NCBI GenBank assembly: GCA_032358165.1
Contig: JAALGY010000042.1
Location: 1,054,001-1,118,000 of the forward strand
Length of the DNA: 64,000 nt
DNA from: Diplosphaera chodatii
Lineage: Eukaryota > Chlorophyta > Trebouxiophyceae > Prasiolales > Stichococcaceae
Reading direction: 5' to 3'
Positions within the stretch are counted from its first letter, which is position 1; the number at the start of each line of letters is the position of its first letter. The position numbers were made by a program, and so were the translations under genes. Below are positions 24,195 to 36,271 of this stretch, in pieces. The notes beneath the pieces were generated by a model, which did not search any database, was not told the DNA's origin, and saw nothing but the letters and a program-made list of their open reading frames with translations.

Positions 24195-27100
24195 ATGATG
24201 CTAGAGAGGAAGTCGTCAGTCAGCAGACGTTCGGTGCTCGACACCAATGATATCTCGGTGCATGATCGGTGAGGTACTGAGTCAGGCCTCCAAGCATGCC
24301 TGCACCTATCCGCATGCAACAGCATGACCTCACGCGCGGCGCAGGCCCCTTGTGGAGGAGGCCATGAGCTGGCCGGGCCGGAGCCACCTGGCGGCGGCGG
24401 TGGCGGGCGTGCCTGAGGGGGAGCGCATCACCGTGTGCGGCTGGGTCGACCGCTACAGGCCAGCTGCTCTCAGCCCGCTCCTCCGATTTTGCCAACGGGA
24501 CAGCGTATCGGCTGTCAATCCACATGAAAGCAGTCGTTCTGGCCTGTCAACCTGAAGCTGCTCAGTTCAGCAGCCGTGTAGTGAAACTCAGACATGCCCA
24601 TTGCAGGAACCACGGCGGCGTGCTGTTCTTCGACGTGCGGGACGCTACGGGGCTGATCCAGGCCACGGTGGTGCCCGAGCAGCAGCCGGAGGCGGCAGCA
24701 GTAGGAAGCAGACTGCGGCAGGAGTACGTGGTCGCCGTCAGCGGCACAGTGCGCCGGCGGCAGGTCCCCAACCCCAACATCCCCACAGGCAAGCGCCTCG
24801 CCCCACGCTCCTTCGTATCCTGCACGTGCACCTGCCCGTCAGTGGGCTGAGGCTGCAGCAGTCGGCCTATACGATTTCTGGTGGTGATGCGTCATACAGC
24901 GCATGGCAGGCAGCAGCTGGGCTGGCCGTCCATGGTGCGTGCGCTTGCGCAGGGACCAGGTGCATGATGGTTGACTTCCAACATCCGTTGCGCCCATTTG
25001 GCAGGGGAGCTCGAGGTGCTGGTGGACCGGGCGGACGGCATCCGGGTCCTGAGCGCTGTAGAGGCCCCGCTGGCGCTGCCCGTGTCAGAGTCCGCCAAGG
25101 TGCGCGCGAACATGTCAGCACGATTCGTGACCACAGCGGCGCAACGCTGCCAGCACCTACTGTGCAGCCGGCTCTGCCGGCGACAAAGTGCAGCGTCGTG
25201 TGTAGCCCCGCACCCCTTAGCAACCGCAGGCCAAGCCGGAGGCGCTGCGGGAGGAGCAGCGGCTGCGGCACCGGGTGCTGGACCTGCGGCGGCCCGCCAT
25301 GGCGGCCAACCTGCGGCTGCGGCACCGCGTCACGCGCGCCGTCAGGTGCGGCGCCCCGCCCGCGCCGAGCCCAGGGCCCGGCCCCCGCGGTGCATGCTGC
25401 TCCTGCTGTGGGACCCCGTGACACGCGCCGGGAGCTGCTCAGGGCTGGGTGCGGCGCTGCCGACCCACCCGCAACACACCTTGTGTGCCTGTGACACAGA
25501 GTCCCGGGGTTGTGTGACAGCCCCTGCCCCCCGCAGGCGGTTCCTGGAGGACGAGGAGGGCTTCCTGGAGGTGGAGACGCCGGTGCTGACGCGCTCCACC
25601 CCCGAGGGCGCCCGCGACTTCCTGGTGCCCTCCAGGTGCCGCCGGCTGCTTGCTCAATGCACAGGTTACAACAGCTGACATTGCCTCGGAGTCGGCTCAG
25701 CAGCAGCGGCTGGGTGCCAGAGGCACATGGTTGGGTGCTGGTGGAAAACGCGACAGTACGGCTGGGACAGGTGTGCGGTCCACAGGTGCTGGGCATGTGG
25801 TGCAGCCGGCGGCCGCAGACCCTGTCTGTCAGTGGGCAGCTGCTCACCGTGCTGGCCGACGGCTCCGGACGTCAGCCGTGGCGCCTGTGGCACAACTCAG
25901 CGCATTTGCTGCGCTGCAGGGTGCAGCCGGGGGAGTACTACGCGCTGCCCCAGTCGCCGCAGCTGTTCAAGCAGATGCTCATGGTGGCGGGCGTGGACCG
26001 CTACTACCAGATCGCCCGCTGCTTCCGCGACGAGGTGAGCGACGCCCAACCCCGCGCATTAGTGCGGCATTGGGCACAGCCCCAAACTGGTGCAATTGCG
26101 AGAATGTCCTGGATCGTGAGATCAGCTTCAGCGGCTGGCTGCCTGAGCGCTGCAACCTGCAAGCGTGATCGGACGACACCCTTCGGTGCCCGCCCACACG
26201 ACCGATCTGATTGGACTGCGGGTCCTGACCGCCAAGCCCCCGGCGCCCGCCGCAGGACCTGCGGTCCGACCGGCAGCCCGAGTTCACGCAGCTGGACATG
26301 GAGGTGGCGTTCATGGACCAGGCCGCCATCGTGGCGCTGACGGAGCGGCTCATCGCGGCCGTGTTCCGGGAGGTGGGGCGCCCCCGAACATTGACCGGAC
26401 TGATGCGACTTGAACTTGATCAAATTCAAAATTTGATAGAGTCACATTGAGAACCACCTCCTGCTGGTTGTCGAGCTTAGCCTTTCTGTGTGGTTGACCA
26501 TGACCATTGCCGGCCATGCCTGCAGGCAGCCTGTCATATGGCTGGCTGCAGAACTGATGCAGAGCCCCGCCTGTTGCACAGCGCTGGCTGACTGCCTTCA
26601 GAAGCCAGTGTGTGACCAAGGTTTGATGGGGAGAGCCACAAAACCCTTCAGACGCACAGTTGACCCACACTCAGGAAACACCACTGGGCAGGTGAAGGGC
26701 GTGGAGCTGCAGCTGCCGCTGCCCAGCATGACGTACGCGGAGGCGATGCTGCGGTACGGCACAGACCGCCCCGACACCCGCTTCGGCCTGCAGCTGGCCG
26801 ACGTGTCGGACGCCGTGGCGGGCTGCAGACTCAAGTGCGCCCTCCGTTGACGATCCCCTGTCATCCTTTCAGCCTGCTGCGTGTGGAACCGCCGGCTGTG
26901 CTCTCCGCTGTGGCAAACGCTGTGCGCATGCAAGCCCTCGGCTGCTGGGAGACGTTCCATCCCATGGGCACGATCGACGTTCTGCAGGCCGTTGGCAGAC
27001 GCAGCGGCGGCCGGCGGCGTCGTGAAGGGGTTCAGGGTGCCGGACGGCGGCCGCGTCTCCAACAGCCGCGTGAAGCCCAAGGGCGACATTGCGACAGAGG

Positions 27101-29288
27101 CGCTGGCAGCCGGCGCCAGCGCGCTGATCTACGCCAGGTGGGCATGCTGGTCCTCCTTGCTCGCTTGCGCACCTGTTAGAGAGCCAGGTCGCATCGCGTC
27201 GTGCATTGATTCTGTCACATCCAAGGACTGGATCAGACAGCTCCTGGTGGCGGCGACTGTGGCCGGAGGAAGCCGTGCCCGTTTCAGTTGTACCCTGCAT
27301 GAGCTGCGGAAGCGCACCGCTTGCCGCAGGGTGCTGGAGCACAACCTGCTGGACGGCGTGGCGGCCGTGAAGGCGGGCCTCGACGACGCGCAGGTGGCGG
27401 CGCTGGTGGCCGCGCTGGGGGCGCGCCCCGGCGACCTGCTGCTCCTCGTCGGCGGCCCGTGAGTGCGCTGCATCGCTCGTCGCACCCCCTGAAGCGCACG
27501 ACGTGAAAGTGATCGCTGCTGCAACTTCGTGCACGCGCCTCAGCAGCTTGCTGCTGATCATGGGTGGCCTGCTGTGCAGCAGCCAGAGTGATGCACGGAA
27601 ACGTGCACAGTGCCACCAAAGCCTGGGCACGGTGGCATTTGGCGCCGGGAGCAGGCCGTCGACTCGAGGCAGGGACGTGCGTGCTGACCAGCTCGACGCA
27701 TTGCATGCAGGGAGGCGGTGGTGAACCGGGCGCTGGACCGGGTGCGGCAGAGGGTCGCCGCGGAGCTGGGGGAGGTGCCGGCCGACGCGGCCGCGCTGAC
27801 CTGGGTCACCGACTTCCCCATGTTCGAGTGGTGCGCGGCCAGCGGTGGAATTTCAGCTGCTGAAGCGTCAGTGGCCACTGGCAGCGGCCGTGTCGTGGCA
27901 GATGCATGACGATGCACCACCCTGCGGTGTGAGCGTGTGCCAGAGCACTTCACAGAAGTGGCTGCAGTCGCATGTGCCGCGCCGGCAAAGAAGTGAGGTG
28001 CACTCAGACGCCTCCCCTGCCTCGATGCCTTGCCCTTGTTCGTGGATTCTCGGCGTGGCGGGTGACTGTGCGCCTGCCGCTGTCACCCCGTGGAGCGCCC
28101 CGCCGCCTGCAGGAACCAGGACGAGGGGCGGCTGGAGGCGCTGCACCACCCCTTCACGGCACCCAATGCGCAGGATGTGGCGGGCGGCGGCGACATCAGG
28201 ACGGCCCGTGCCCAGGCCTACGACCTGGTGCTGAACGGCACCGAAATCGGAGGTGGGCATGCACGTGTGCACCGTGGTCATGTGGCCGCATTAAGGGTCT
28301 CCGCACAGTTTCACGCAGTTGCACAACAATTGTGTCATTGTATCAACCTGCCTGGTGGTGTCAGTGACACCATGCTGTACGCTTTCACTGGGATCACAAG
28401 GAGATGCTGCTGTGCTGCAGGCGGCAGCCTGCGCATCTACCGGCGCAGCGTGCAGGAGCGGGTTTTCGCGGCGATCGGGCTGTCGGAGGCGGAGGCGCGC
28501 GGCAAGTTCGGCGCGCTGCTGGACGCGCTGCAGACGGGGGCGCCGCCCCACGGCGGCATCGCCTTCGGCCTGGACCGCCTGGTCATGCTGCTGGCAGGTG
28601 GGCGCGGTGGCTGGATGCCTCAAAACCTGCGGGTCCCTGGCAGTTGCCGGACGGTTCAAGCGCCACGTGGGTACAGGACCTCAAGGTGGTTTACATGATG
28701 CAGCGTGGCAGCAACATGTCAGCAGGTTGCAGCCGCGGTGTGCCAGGCTGCGGTCGAGGGCGCTCCTGAGACCTCGTGGCTGCTTGCAGGGATGAATGAA
28801 AACAGCTGTCTCACCAGCATTGACCGTCTGTAAGAAATATAAGCGCATGGCCCGAGCTGCAGGGGCGCCGTCCATCCGGGACGTGATTGCGTTCCCGAAG
28901 ACGACCACGGGGCAGTGCCTGCTGACGGAGGCGCCTTCAGGGGTGTCAGAGGCGCAGCTGGCCGACCTGCACGTCGCCAAAGCAGGTGCACCTAGGCTCT
29001 AGGAGCGGAGTGACATGCGTCATGGTGAGCAGGCCGCAAAACTCCACCTGCTGCTGCATGTGCGGCCTGGTCCACAGGGCACGACGACGCGCATGCAAAC
29101 ACGGATTGCGTGGTGAGCACAATGCTGCAGGCGTGCCATGCAAGCTTGCTCCGACAGGCGTTTGCCGGTGTGCTGCAGGCAAGGCGCTGACGCGGGAAGC
29201 GGATGAGGCAGCAGCAGCGGCGGCGGCAGAGGAGGAGAGGATACGGTCTGGCGGCATGGCGGGCGCCTTTAAGTCGAAGATGCGGTGA
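24195..29288 (+). CDS. Aspartyl-tRNA synthetase, bacterial/organellar type
   Basis: Class II synthetase charging tRNA-Asp, presumably in plastid and/or mitochondrion. Sixteen exons close in frame to 667 residues: 24195-24268, 24345-24458, 24607-24788, 25005-25099, 25230-25345, 25537-25635, 25920-26034, 26256-26372, 26692-26834, 26988-27137, 27330-27458, 27711-27830, 28113-28252, 28421-28597, 28863-28985 and 29179-29288. The OB-fold anticodon domain ([20 protein letters not shown]) is followed by motif 1 ([18 protein letters not shown]), motif 2 ([19 protein letters not shown]), a bacterial-type GAD insertion, [17 protein letters not shown] and motif 3 ([15 protein letters not shown]). Introns 2 and 3 require GC donors. 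The predicted N-terminus is short and only weakly transit-like (SSVSRRSV), so a longer upstream start is possible. A ~36-residue Ala/Glu-rich tail extends the usual C-terminus. Confidence 0.95.
26419..26437. repeat. AT-rich hairpin in aspartyl-tRNA synthetase intron
   Basis: ATCAAATT and AATTTGAT are separated by three bases, inside intron 8. It is an isolated AT-rich pocket in GC-rich DNA. Confidence 0.6.
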
Positions 29289-29717
29289 CAGGCGCCCGCT
29301 GCCTGTGCCCCCGCGGGGCCCAACATGCATACTGAGGCGCGGCGCAAGACAGACTTGTGTGCTGACAGCCGGCATTGCCGCCACATGTTCACCCGAAATG
29401 CCCTGCCAACAAACGCAGTGCAGGAATGGCAGACAACCCGAACAGATGCAGTAGCAAATGATGGAGGGTCCGATGGCAGTCTCTACCAGTAACCACACAT
29501 GCGTCCACACCTCTTGGTGCAGCCTGGCGTACAGCTCAGCATTGCTGAGTCAGTTGATGAGATCTTGTCATGTACTCGTCATCTGGCTGGCTTGGCGGTA
29601 ATCGTCCACAATGAACAAGCAGCGACCTTGTTATGCCGACGACTACCGGTGCGAAGCTCGCTGTTGTCATCTTCAGCCACTGACAGCGGTGACCTGCTGG
29701 AAGTGTGTCACCTTGAC
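29289..29717. other. Intergenic upstream of tandem array
   Basis: Holds the 3' flank of the synthetase and the promoter region of copy 1, including the TGCTGAGTCA element at 29543-29552. No gene is supported. Confidence 0.5.
29543..29552 (+). promoter_or_regulatory. Conserved upstream element, copy 1
   Basis: TGCTGAGTCA ends 166 bp before the copy 1 start codon and is part of a CTCAGCA-T-TGCTGAG palindrome. TGAGTCA is a classic bZIP (GCN4/AP-1-like) site; function here is inferred only from its conserved position in all five copies. Confidence 0.45.
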
Positions 29718-32654
29718 ATGAAGTCTACCAGCCGGCCATCCCTGGTCGTGCTGGTGAGCGTGGTCGTCGCCCTCAGCTTAATTGCATCTTCAGAAGCAGC
29801 AGCCGCTCGTCGGGGAGACGTCATATACATTGAGAATGCGTGGGACGGCAGCGCTGTGAACTTCCGGGTGAGGCAACTAACTAACATCATCGCAAGCAAT
29901 GCTGCACGGCGACGCGTGCGCTGCTCCAACCAGCAGGCGGGCTTGCACTCTGCCATGCATGCCAGTGCATCTCAACCACGAGGGCTGTTGAACATGCCCG
30001 GTCGCCATGCGGCTGGGTTCGTTGCGCCTGGTCCACTGCCACTACTACACGGCCAAGTGCGGACAGGCTGCGCTGGCCCGCGGCTCGATAGCTGAAACAG
30101 CGGTCACTGCGCGCATCGCAATGCAGCACTCACGTTGGTCACGCACGGCAGCCGTATCGTGCCACACTGCGCTTGTACTATACTAAGAACCGGCAGCTCT
30201 GCGGTTGTCACACGGAGACACGGGTGGCATGTCTGCACACTGTTGTGAGCTGGATCGGCGCGAAACAAGACCGTGTGGGAACCCTCGGTGCGTGCGGTCA
30301 AATGAACACGACGACGATGAGCAGCGAAAGATGCACAAGTTGTGTTTGCATGTGGCACGCAGGTGCGGTCGCCAACTGGAGTGGTTCGCAGCAACCTGCG
30401 CCTGTCGCCTGACGGCGGTATACAGTTTGCAAACATCGGCATGTCGAAGGACGGCAACCTGGCTTTCTTGCTGAGATACAGGTTATGCTTGAACACGCGC
30501 TCTTGTAGCAGCGCCCTGACGGACGTACACTTGGCATGTGGCGCGCGGTGCCAAGTGAAAATATCATGCTGAGGCACTGTTGCAGCAGCTGCTTGTTGTC
30601 GGCGTGCCGCCTCTTCATGCAACGCAAGACAAGCAGTCTGACACACATTATGAGACGTGACGCAGGATCAACACCAAAGGCTTGGACGAGAAGGATGAGG
30701 ACATTTGGGTGGTAGCGGTGAAGGGCGGCGGCGCCCCAAGGGTATGCGTGTGGGTGCATCAGGATAGCAGCAAGCAAGTGTGAGACCATGTGCATTTCCG
30801 TCGATTGGCACGCTTGCTGTATCGCAGCTCCTTCATCACGACTGCTCCGCATGCTATAGGTACTTTCAAAGCACAAAGTGGCGCCGTTCATGAAGAATTC
30901 GCTTGCCGGCTGCCGCCTTGCCGACACAGGCACGTCGGATCACTAGCATGACTGTGTGTGCTCTCCTTGCACATACATCAATCCACAACTTCGAGGCTGT
31001 GTTGGTACACGTTGGTATGACGTGGCGGTGTTTGCGGTCTGCCTGTAGGCGCTGTTGCAGCGGGTCTGCCGGCTGGCGGAAAGTTCCCTGTGCACATGGG
31101 CCTGGCCTGCCACAGCGGCTGCAACCCGATCTACAACGAAGTCGATTTCCCCTTGCTTTCGGCGACCTGGGTGCTGCACCTGTCGTAAGTACATCGTCCA
31201 CAATGGCTGCCCGGTCTTGGTAGCTGACGGTAATGTTGTTGGCGACATGCTCCTAAAACCTTTATCAAGGCTGTCACTTGAGACCACTCTGTTGTGCCGG
31301 CGCAGGTATGACGTGCGCACACAAAAGTTTACTAAGACCGGCGCCACCCGCATCAGTGTCGAGAAAGTCTGTCTTCAAGAGCCTGCTTTTCAGGTGCGGT
31401 ATGTGTCATTGCACGGCGTCAAGGCATGAATCAGCGCTGATGGCACATGATGCACCCTCCAATTAGGGTATTGAGATGGTCTATCACCTCGAATCAGATT
31501 CGGGCACTTTACGTTCCACGCTTGCCGGGCAGCAAGAATGGTGAACCACTCATGGTCTTCAGTGACATTGACGCACAGGTAAGCATGGACAGCAATTAGA
31601 GCACCCCATGGCTCTTGGGGATTGTAGTGCAGGGTCAGATCCGCAATCTGTGCAAAATCATCAAAGTTGTCTTCTGCGCTCATGACCCTATGCTAAGCAG
31701 AGCCCTGCTAATCAGGGTCACCTCTGCAATAGCTACAAGCCCTGCTGTCGCAGATCTACCAGCTGCGAGGCGTCAAGCCTGGTTCCCGCGTTCTACTCAG
31801 CTGGCGCAACATGAATGATGGCCTTTTATCCGTTGTAAATGGATATGAAAACGTGTTGATCGCCGGACCATCAGAGGTCTACGCTTGTCGCTCAGAGCAG
31901 GCGCGCTCTGCAGTACCGTCTTAAGAGATCACTAGGCCCAGTGCCATGATGACTGTGACGACCAAAACACGCTTTCTTGGCAGCTCGTCATATGTGTTTA
32001 ACCATGTCGAGTGCTAGATGGCTTCCTTGCTCATCAAGACATCGTGTTGTCATTGTATGTGAAGCCTTTTTGCTACTTTCGTGCAGGTAGTGCAGATTAA
32101 ACACACATCAAAAGGGCGACATGTGGTAACCAGAGTCGGCGGCATCCCGGCAGCCCAGTTGCCCGGCCATTACACTTGTGGATTGGCCGCCCTGGAGGGT
32201 GCAAGCCAGCCGTTTTATGCCGCGACGTTCCGATATGATGACAACCCTGACCTGTTCAACGACAAAGACGTCTACAAGGATTTCGTGAGTGCACATTGTT
32301 GCTCATTGCCTCTGCTCCTGATGAAACCCTCTACCCCTAGCTTCCAATGATTTGGCGTGGCAATGGCCGCTGTTTGATAGTGGATGTTCAGCCACAACGT
32401 GAGGTCAGTCCCACCAGGTGGCCTCATGCATTGTCTAGGCCATGTGCGCGGCATGTGTGCGACATGGAGATGCAGCCCTGTGCAACATACATGCCGATTC
32501 CATTGTGACTTGTAAAGATGAGCTGTGTGGTGTGCTACTGTAGGTCATCAAGTACCGCAAGGCAAGGCTTGGCGCGGCCGGCAAGCTGGCCTTCGAGATG
32601 AAGAGCGGCAGCCCAGCTCGGGGAACGTCCTCCCTGATAGCAGTGGTGCCTTAG
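29718..32654 (+). CDS. Secreted six-cysteine tandem-family protein, copy 1
   Basis: Function unknown. Ten exons: 29718-29867, 30363-30481, 30666-30741, 30860-30929, 31049-31184, 31306-31393, 31498-31578, 31754-31912, 32087-32284 and 32544-32654. They close in frame to 395 residues. A hydrophobic signal peptide (PSLVVLVSVVVALSLIASS) is followed by ARRGDVIYIE, the family's post-signal motif, then GMSKDGNLAFLL, DIWVVAVK, VLSKHKVAPF, GLACHSGCNP, GATRISVEKVC, GVKPGSRVLLSWR, AGPSEVYACR, LAALEGASQPFYAA and terminal AVVP. This is the most divergent copy. It lacks the cysteine found in exon 8 of the other copies but has a new one in exon 9 (HYTCGLA). The exon 8 donor (CA|GTACCG) is followed by an in-frame TAA seven bases later, so failure to splice would truncate the protein. 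Intron 4 is GC-AG. Confidence 0.8.
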
Positions 32655-33272
32655 GCCGCATGACGCACAACGCGTCTTGCGCCCTGCGCGCACGGACGCA
32701 AGACCATAAGAAGCGGAGCTGTTGCAGAGCGGCGCCACGCATGGGATTTGGCTCGCTTCCACAGGGCCACACATCCAATGCACGTTGCGCTGCGACCTCG
32801 ACACCCATCGTAATAAGTACTGCAGCAGCTTCCGGTGGTCAGAAAGAAAGGCAGGCTGCGTACAGAACTAGCTACACTGAGTAGCCTTGCCATAGACGAA
32901 CCACGCTAGCTTCCGGTTTGACCAGATCGTAACCTGCAACGATTTGCTGTCCTGTTCAAACCTAAGGCAGTCCTGAAATTCTGTCATGTTACGGCCTGCT
33001 AGCTACCATGCATGCTGCCGGGTAAACTTCTGCTGCCCATCACTTGCAAAGTACAGAAAGGACAGATGGGTGCTGAGTCATCGGGGATCCACGGGGCCAT
33101 CTGCCTCTCTTGTCATGTACTTCATTGCTATTGCGGTTGCGCTGACCTTCCAGATTCACGCGCGCTATACCCTTGCGCCATCTCTAGCACCCTGGCAAGG
33201 TGAAGAGCTCACCCACAATTGCTTTGCTTTGCCGACGAGATTTGCACACTGCTGGATCCCTGCACCCGTCAC
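32655..33272. other. Intergenic between copies 1 and 2
   Basis: No coding exon was found apart from the upstream element at 33071-33080. Presumably 3' flank of copy 1 and promoter of copy 2. Confidence 0.5.
33071..33080 (+). promoter_or_regulatory. Conserved upstream element, copy 2
   Basis: TGCTGAGTCA, identical to the copy 1 element, ends 193 bp before the copy 2 start codon. Confidence 0.45.
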
Positions 33273-36271
33273 ATGAAGTTCGTCTACCGCGCTTGCCTGG
33301 GTATGCTGGGCCTCATCATCGCTTCAGTCAAGGCATCACATGCGGCAAGCGCTCAGCGGGGAGATTTGGTGTATCTGGAGGAGGTTGCGACATTTCGCCT
33401 CTTCACAACCTTGCGGGTGCGTGAGGTGTCGGCTCTTGCTGTACGGTGGCGCTTGCACTGCTGCAAGCGGCGCGCGCTAGAGATGTGAGGGAAAGCAGTG
33501 CACTGTTACACCCTGGAGCACCTCTGCGGGGTTCTGCGCGGCTGTGTCATGGCTGTCGGGTGCACAGTACTTCAGTGTCGTCAGGCAAGGCAGCAGATCG
33601 ATACAGATGTCGATACCACTCTACAGCGCTTTGCTATAAGCAGACAAGCACGCATCAGTTGCAGCAACACCACGCCCCGAGCAGCTGATTGACCCAGATG
33701 TTGTTACATAAGCACACCTGTGCGCGCGTGAGCAAGTACAAACTGGTGTAGCTGTGGACCGGGGTGTCATCATGACATGAGATTTGATGTCAGCTGTACA
33801 GGAGCAAGTCTCAGCCTGCGCCTGCCTCCAGCACAGGTGAAGTCGCCATTGGGAGTGCACCGCGGCAGCCTGCGTCTGAAGACGCCGACTGCTGTGTACC
33901 AGTTCGACAACGTCGGCGTCTCCAACGATGGCAGGCTGGCGTTCCTGACCAGCTATAGGTACGCTAGGCCCTTCCTCCAAGCAAACCGCCTGGGCGGCAT
34001 GACTGGTAACTTGCGCAGAGTGCTTTGCACAAGTGCTGCAGCACTGCCGTGCCGGCCATGACAAGCTGCCCACGGACGCCATTCGGGCTATGATGCTGCT
34101 GGGATGTGGCACAGGGTGTACTCGGATGAAGGTGGAGGAAACGTGCTTTTGGACAGCGATGTCTGGGTGGTGGCAATCAAGCATGGCACTCCCAAGGTGC
34201 AGCTACGGCTGGGGCTGTGCAGCAGTCATCATGACTGCTCATCATCACTCGCACTCATGATGAGTGCGAGTGATGTGCACCGAGGGTCAGCATGCGTGCC
34301 TGCAGGTGCTCTCAAGGCATTCAATTGCGCCTTTCATGAAGGACGCACTCGCTGGCTGTGGCATCGCTGGAGCAGGCACGCTCAAACAGGCGCTGACTGT
34401 ATTGCTGTGATCTGGTTGCGCATTTGAACAACGTCTTCACACTCAGCCAGCAAAGCAGCACTTGAGCAGCATCAAAACGGTGGAGGGCCACCGTGGAGTA
34501 CGGCTTGCAATAGCATGCCATCTTGACAGTCCAAAAAGTCACAGTCCCGCTCAATGTGGCGGCCGTGTGCATTCGTTTGCAGCCGCCGTCGCAGCCGGGT
34601 CGCCAGCTGGCGTCATGTACCCCGTATTTTTGGGCCTGGCCTGCAATCGGGGCTGCAGCCCAGACTCAGATGATGAGGGCGCGCCAGTCTTTGGGGCCAG
34701 TTGGGTGCTGCAGCTCTCGTGAGTATGCATGCATGCGTGTGCACATGCATATGCAAAGGTATCAGCGGTGGAAGCTGCTTTTGAAACGACTATCAGGCCT
34801 GCGGCACTGTTGATGCAGAGGTGCACAAAATGTCTAGAGACTGGGGTGCCAGAAGGGTCCCACCAGCATGCGATCTGCTATGCTGGCGCAGGTATGATGT
34901 ACGCACACGGAAGTTGACGAAAGCTGGCGCCACCCGCATCAGCGCTGAAAAGCTTTGCAGGCGGGAGATTGCTGACCAGGTGCGCTTCATGGCAAGGAAA
35001 ACAACGACGTAAAATTGATGATGAAAGTTTAGGCATCCCAGCTGCTGTCATGGTGATTGTAGTGACGACACAGGATCCACAATGAGTCTGCAAAGAGAGC
35101 TTCTGACTGTAAATTCTGTGACTGTTGGCAGGTTCGGGCATTGAAGGTCCCGCGGCTGCCAGGCGGCAGGAATGGCACACCGGTCATGGTCTTCGGCGAG
35201 CGTGACGCCCGGGTGAGCAGAGGTGTCATGACACCATGCAAAGCAGCATCACGTTTCAATGTTGTCAGCGCAAATTGTGCGACTAGCTGACTCAGCACTT
35301 GCGCCAGCGCCTCTACACATGCAACGTACTACCAGCCCCGCTTTAGAGGCAGACCTCTGGATGGTGAAACAAAGGCGCTGCTTGCTGCTGTTGGTGCAGA
35401 CCTTCCGCCTTCGAAGCATCAAGCCTGGGTCCCGGAACTTGCTGAGCTGGCGCAGCAAGGCAGAGTGTGTGAACTTTGTCATCGGAGGACCCTCAGAAAT
35501 GTACGCAATCTGCCCAGGCCGCTCCACAACCCCCTACGGCGTAGGCGTGGTAAGAACGAACTCTGCTGCATCCTAGCAACGGGTGTTGCACCTTCAAGCT
35601 TCAACGTGTTGGCATGCTTGCTGCGGTGGCATGTGTCGGATCCGCCTTTGGGCTTCCAGCATCAAGGTGTGGACCTTTCTCAGATGAGTGGGCTTCCTAC
35701 ACTCTACTGGCTGACATGTGCAGATCAAGCAGATCAAGCGCACGCCCAGAGGGCAGCGTGTGACTGGCGTCGGCCGTACGCCAACATCCCTGGGCCGCAC
35801 GTCCTACAGGACGGGGCTGGCGGTACTGGAGGGCGCCAGCCAGCCACTGTACGCCGTGACAACCCAAGCACGAGAGAATGGCAAGGACCACGTGAGTGCT
35901 TCTTGGCTCCCCGTCGCGATTGCTGATGGTTGGGGGCCCTCGTTTCACGCAATGATCTTGCTATAGCATGGCCCAAAGAGGCAGGGTGCTGGTGAAACCA
36001 TGTTGCGGGGCCTGTAGAGCTGCCTGCATCGATCAAAATGTCACCCGAACGATGAGGCTACCCCCAGCAGCCCGGCTGCTACAGATGGCAGTACGTGTAG
36101 CATGAGTACACATGCAGCATTGTGCAACAGGAGAAAGCAGTCTTGTGGAACCCATGGCTGCAGATCATCAAGTACAGCAAGGCGGCGCTTGGTGCGGCCG
36201 GCAAGCTGGCACTCAAGGTGGCGGCCGGCAAACAGCAGGGCGAATGCCACCTGATGGCGGTGGTGCCTTAG
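33273..36271 (+). CDS. Secreted six-cysteine tandem-family protein, copy 2
   Basis: Function unknown. Ten exons: 33273-33416, 33837-33958, 34115-34196, 34306-34375, 34583-34718, 34892-34979, 35132-35212, 35400-35549, 35724-35891 and 36164-36271. They close in frame to 382 residues. Signal peptide (YRACLGMLGLIIASVKASHA), then SAQRGDLVYLEE, VKSPLGVHRGSLRL, VGVSNDGRLAFL, SDVWVVAIKHG, GCGIAGAG, FLGLACNRGCSP, ATRISAEKLC, VPRLPGGRNGTPVMVFGE, SIKPGSRNLLSWR, VNFVIGGPSEMYAICPGR, IKQIKRTPRGQR, LEGASQPLYAV and terminal MAVVP. Six cysteines remain after the signal. Intron 3 contains a 33-bp near-perfect palindrome; intron 4 is GC-AG. Exon 2 has the same length as in copy 3, hinting that these two are closer relatives. 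Confidence 0.85.
34222..34275. repeat. Two adjacent perfect inverted repeats in intron 3 of copy 2
   Basis: 34222-34229/34231-34238 form an 8-bp inverted repeat with a one-base centre. 34243-34258/34260-34275 form a 16-bp inverted repeat with a one-base centre (arm starts CATCACTCGC). Both are read directly from the sequence. Confidence 0.85.

Noticed and set aside
24867..25847. 326-codon open frame on the minus strand
   Set aside because: Antisense to aspartyl-tRNA synthetase exons 4-6, which close in frame.
29536..29551. CTCAGCATTGCTGA shared with about 12250 near PhoD copy 1
   Set aside because: Repeats of about 14 bases are expected by chance in 64 kb, and there is no positional pattern beyond this pair.
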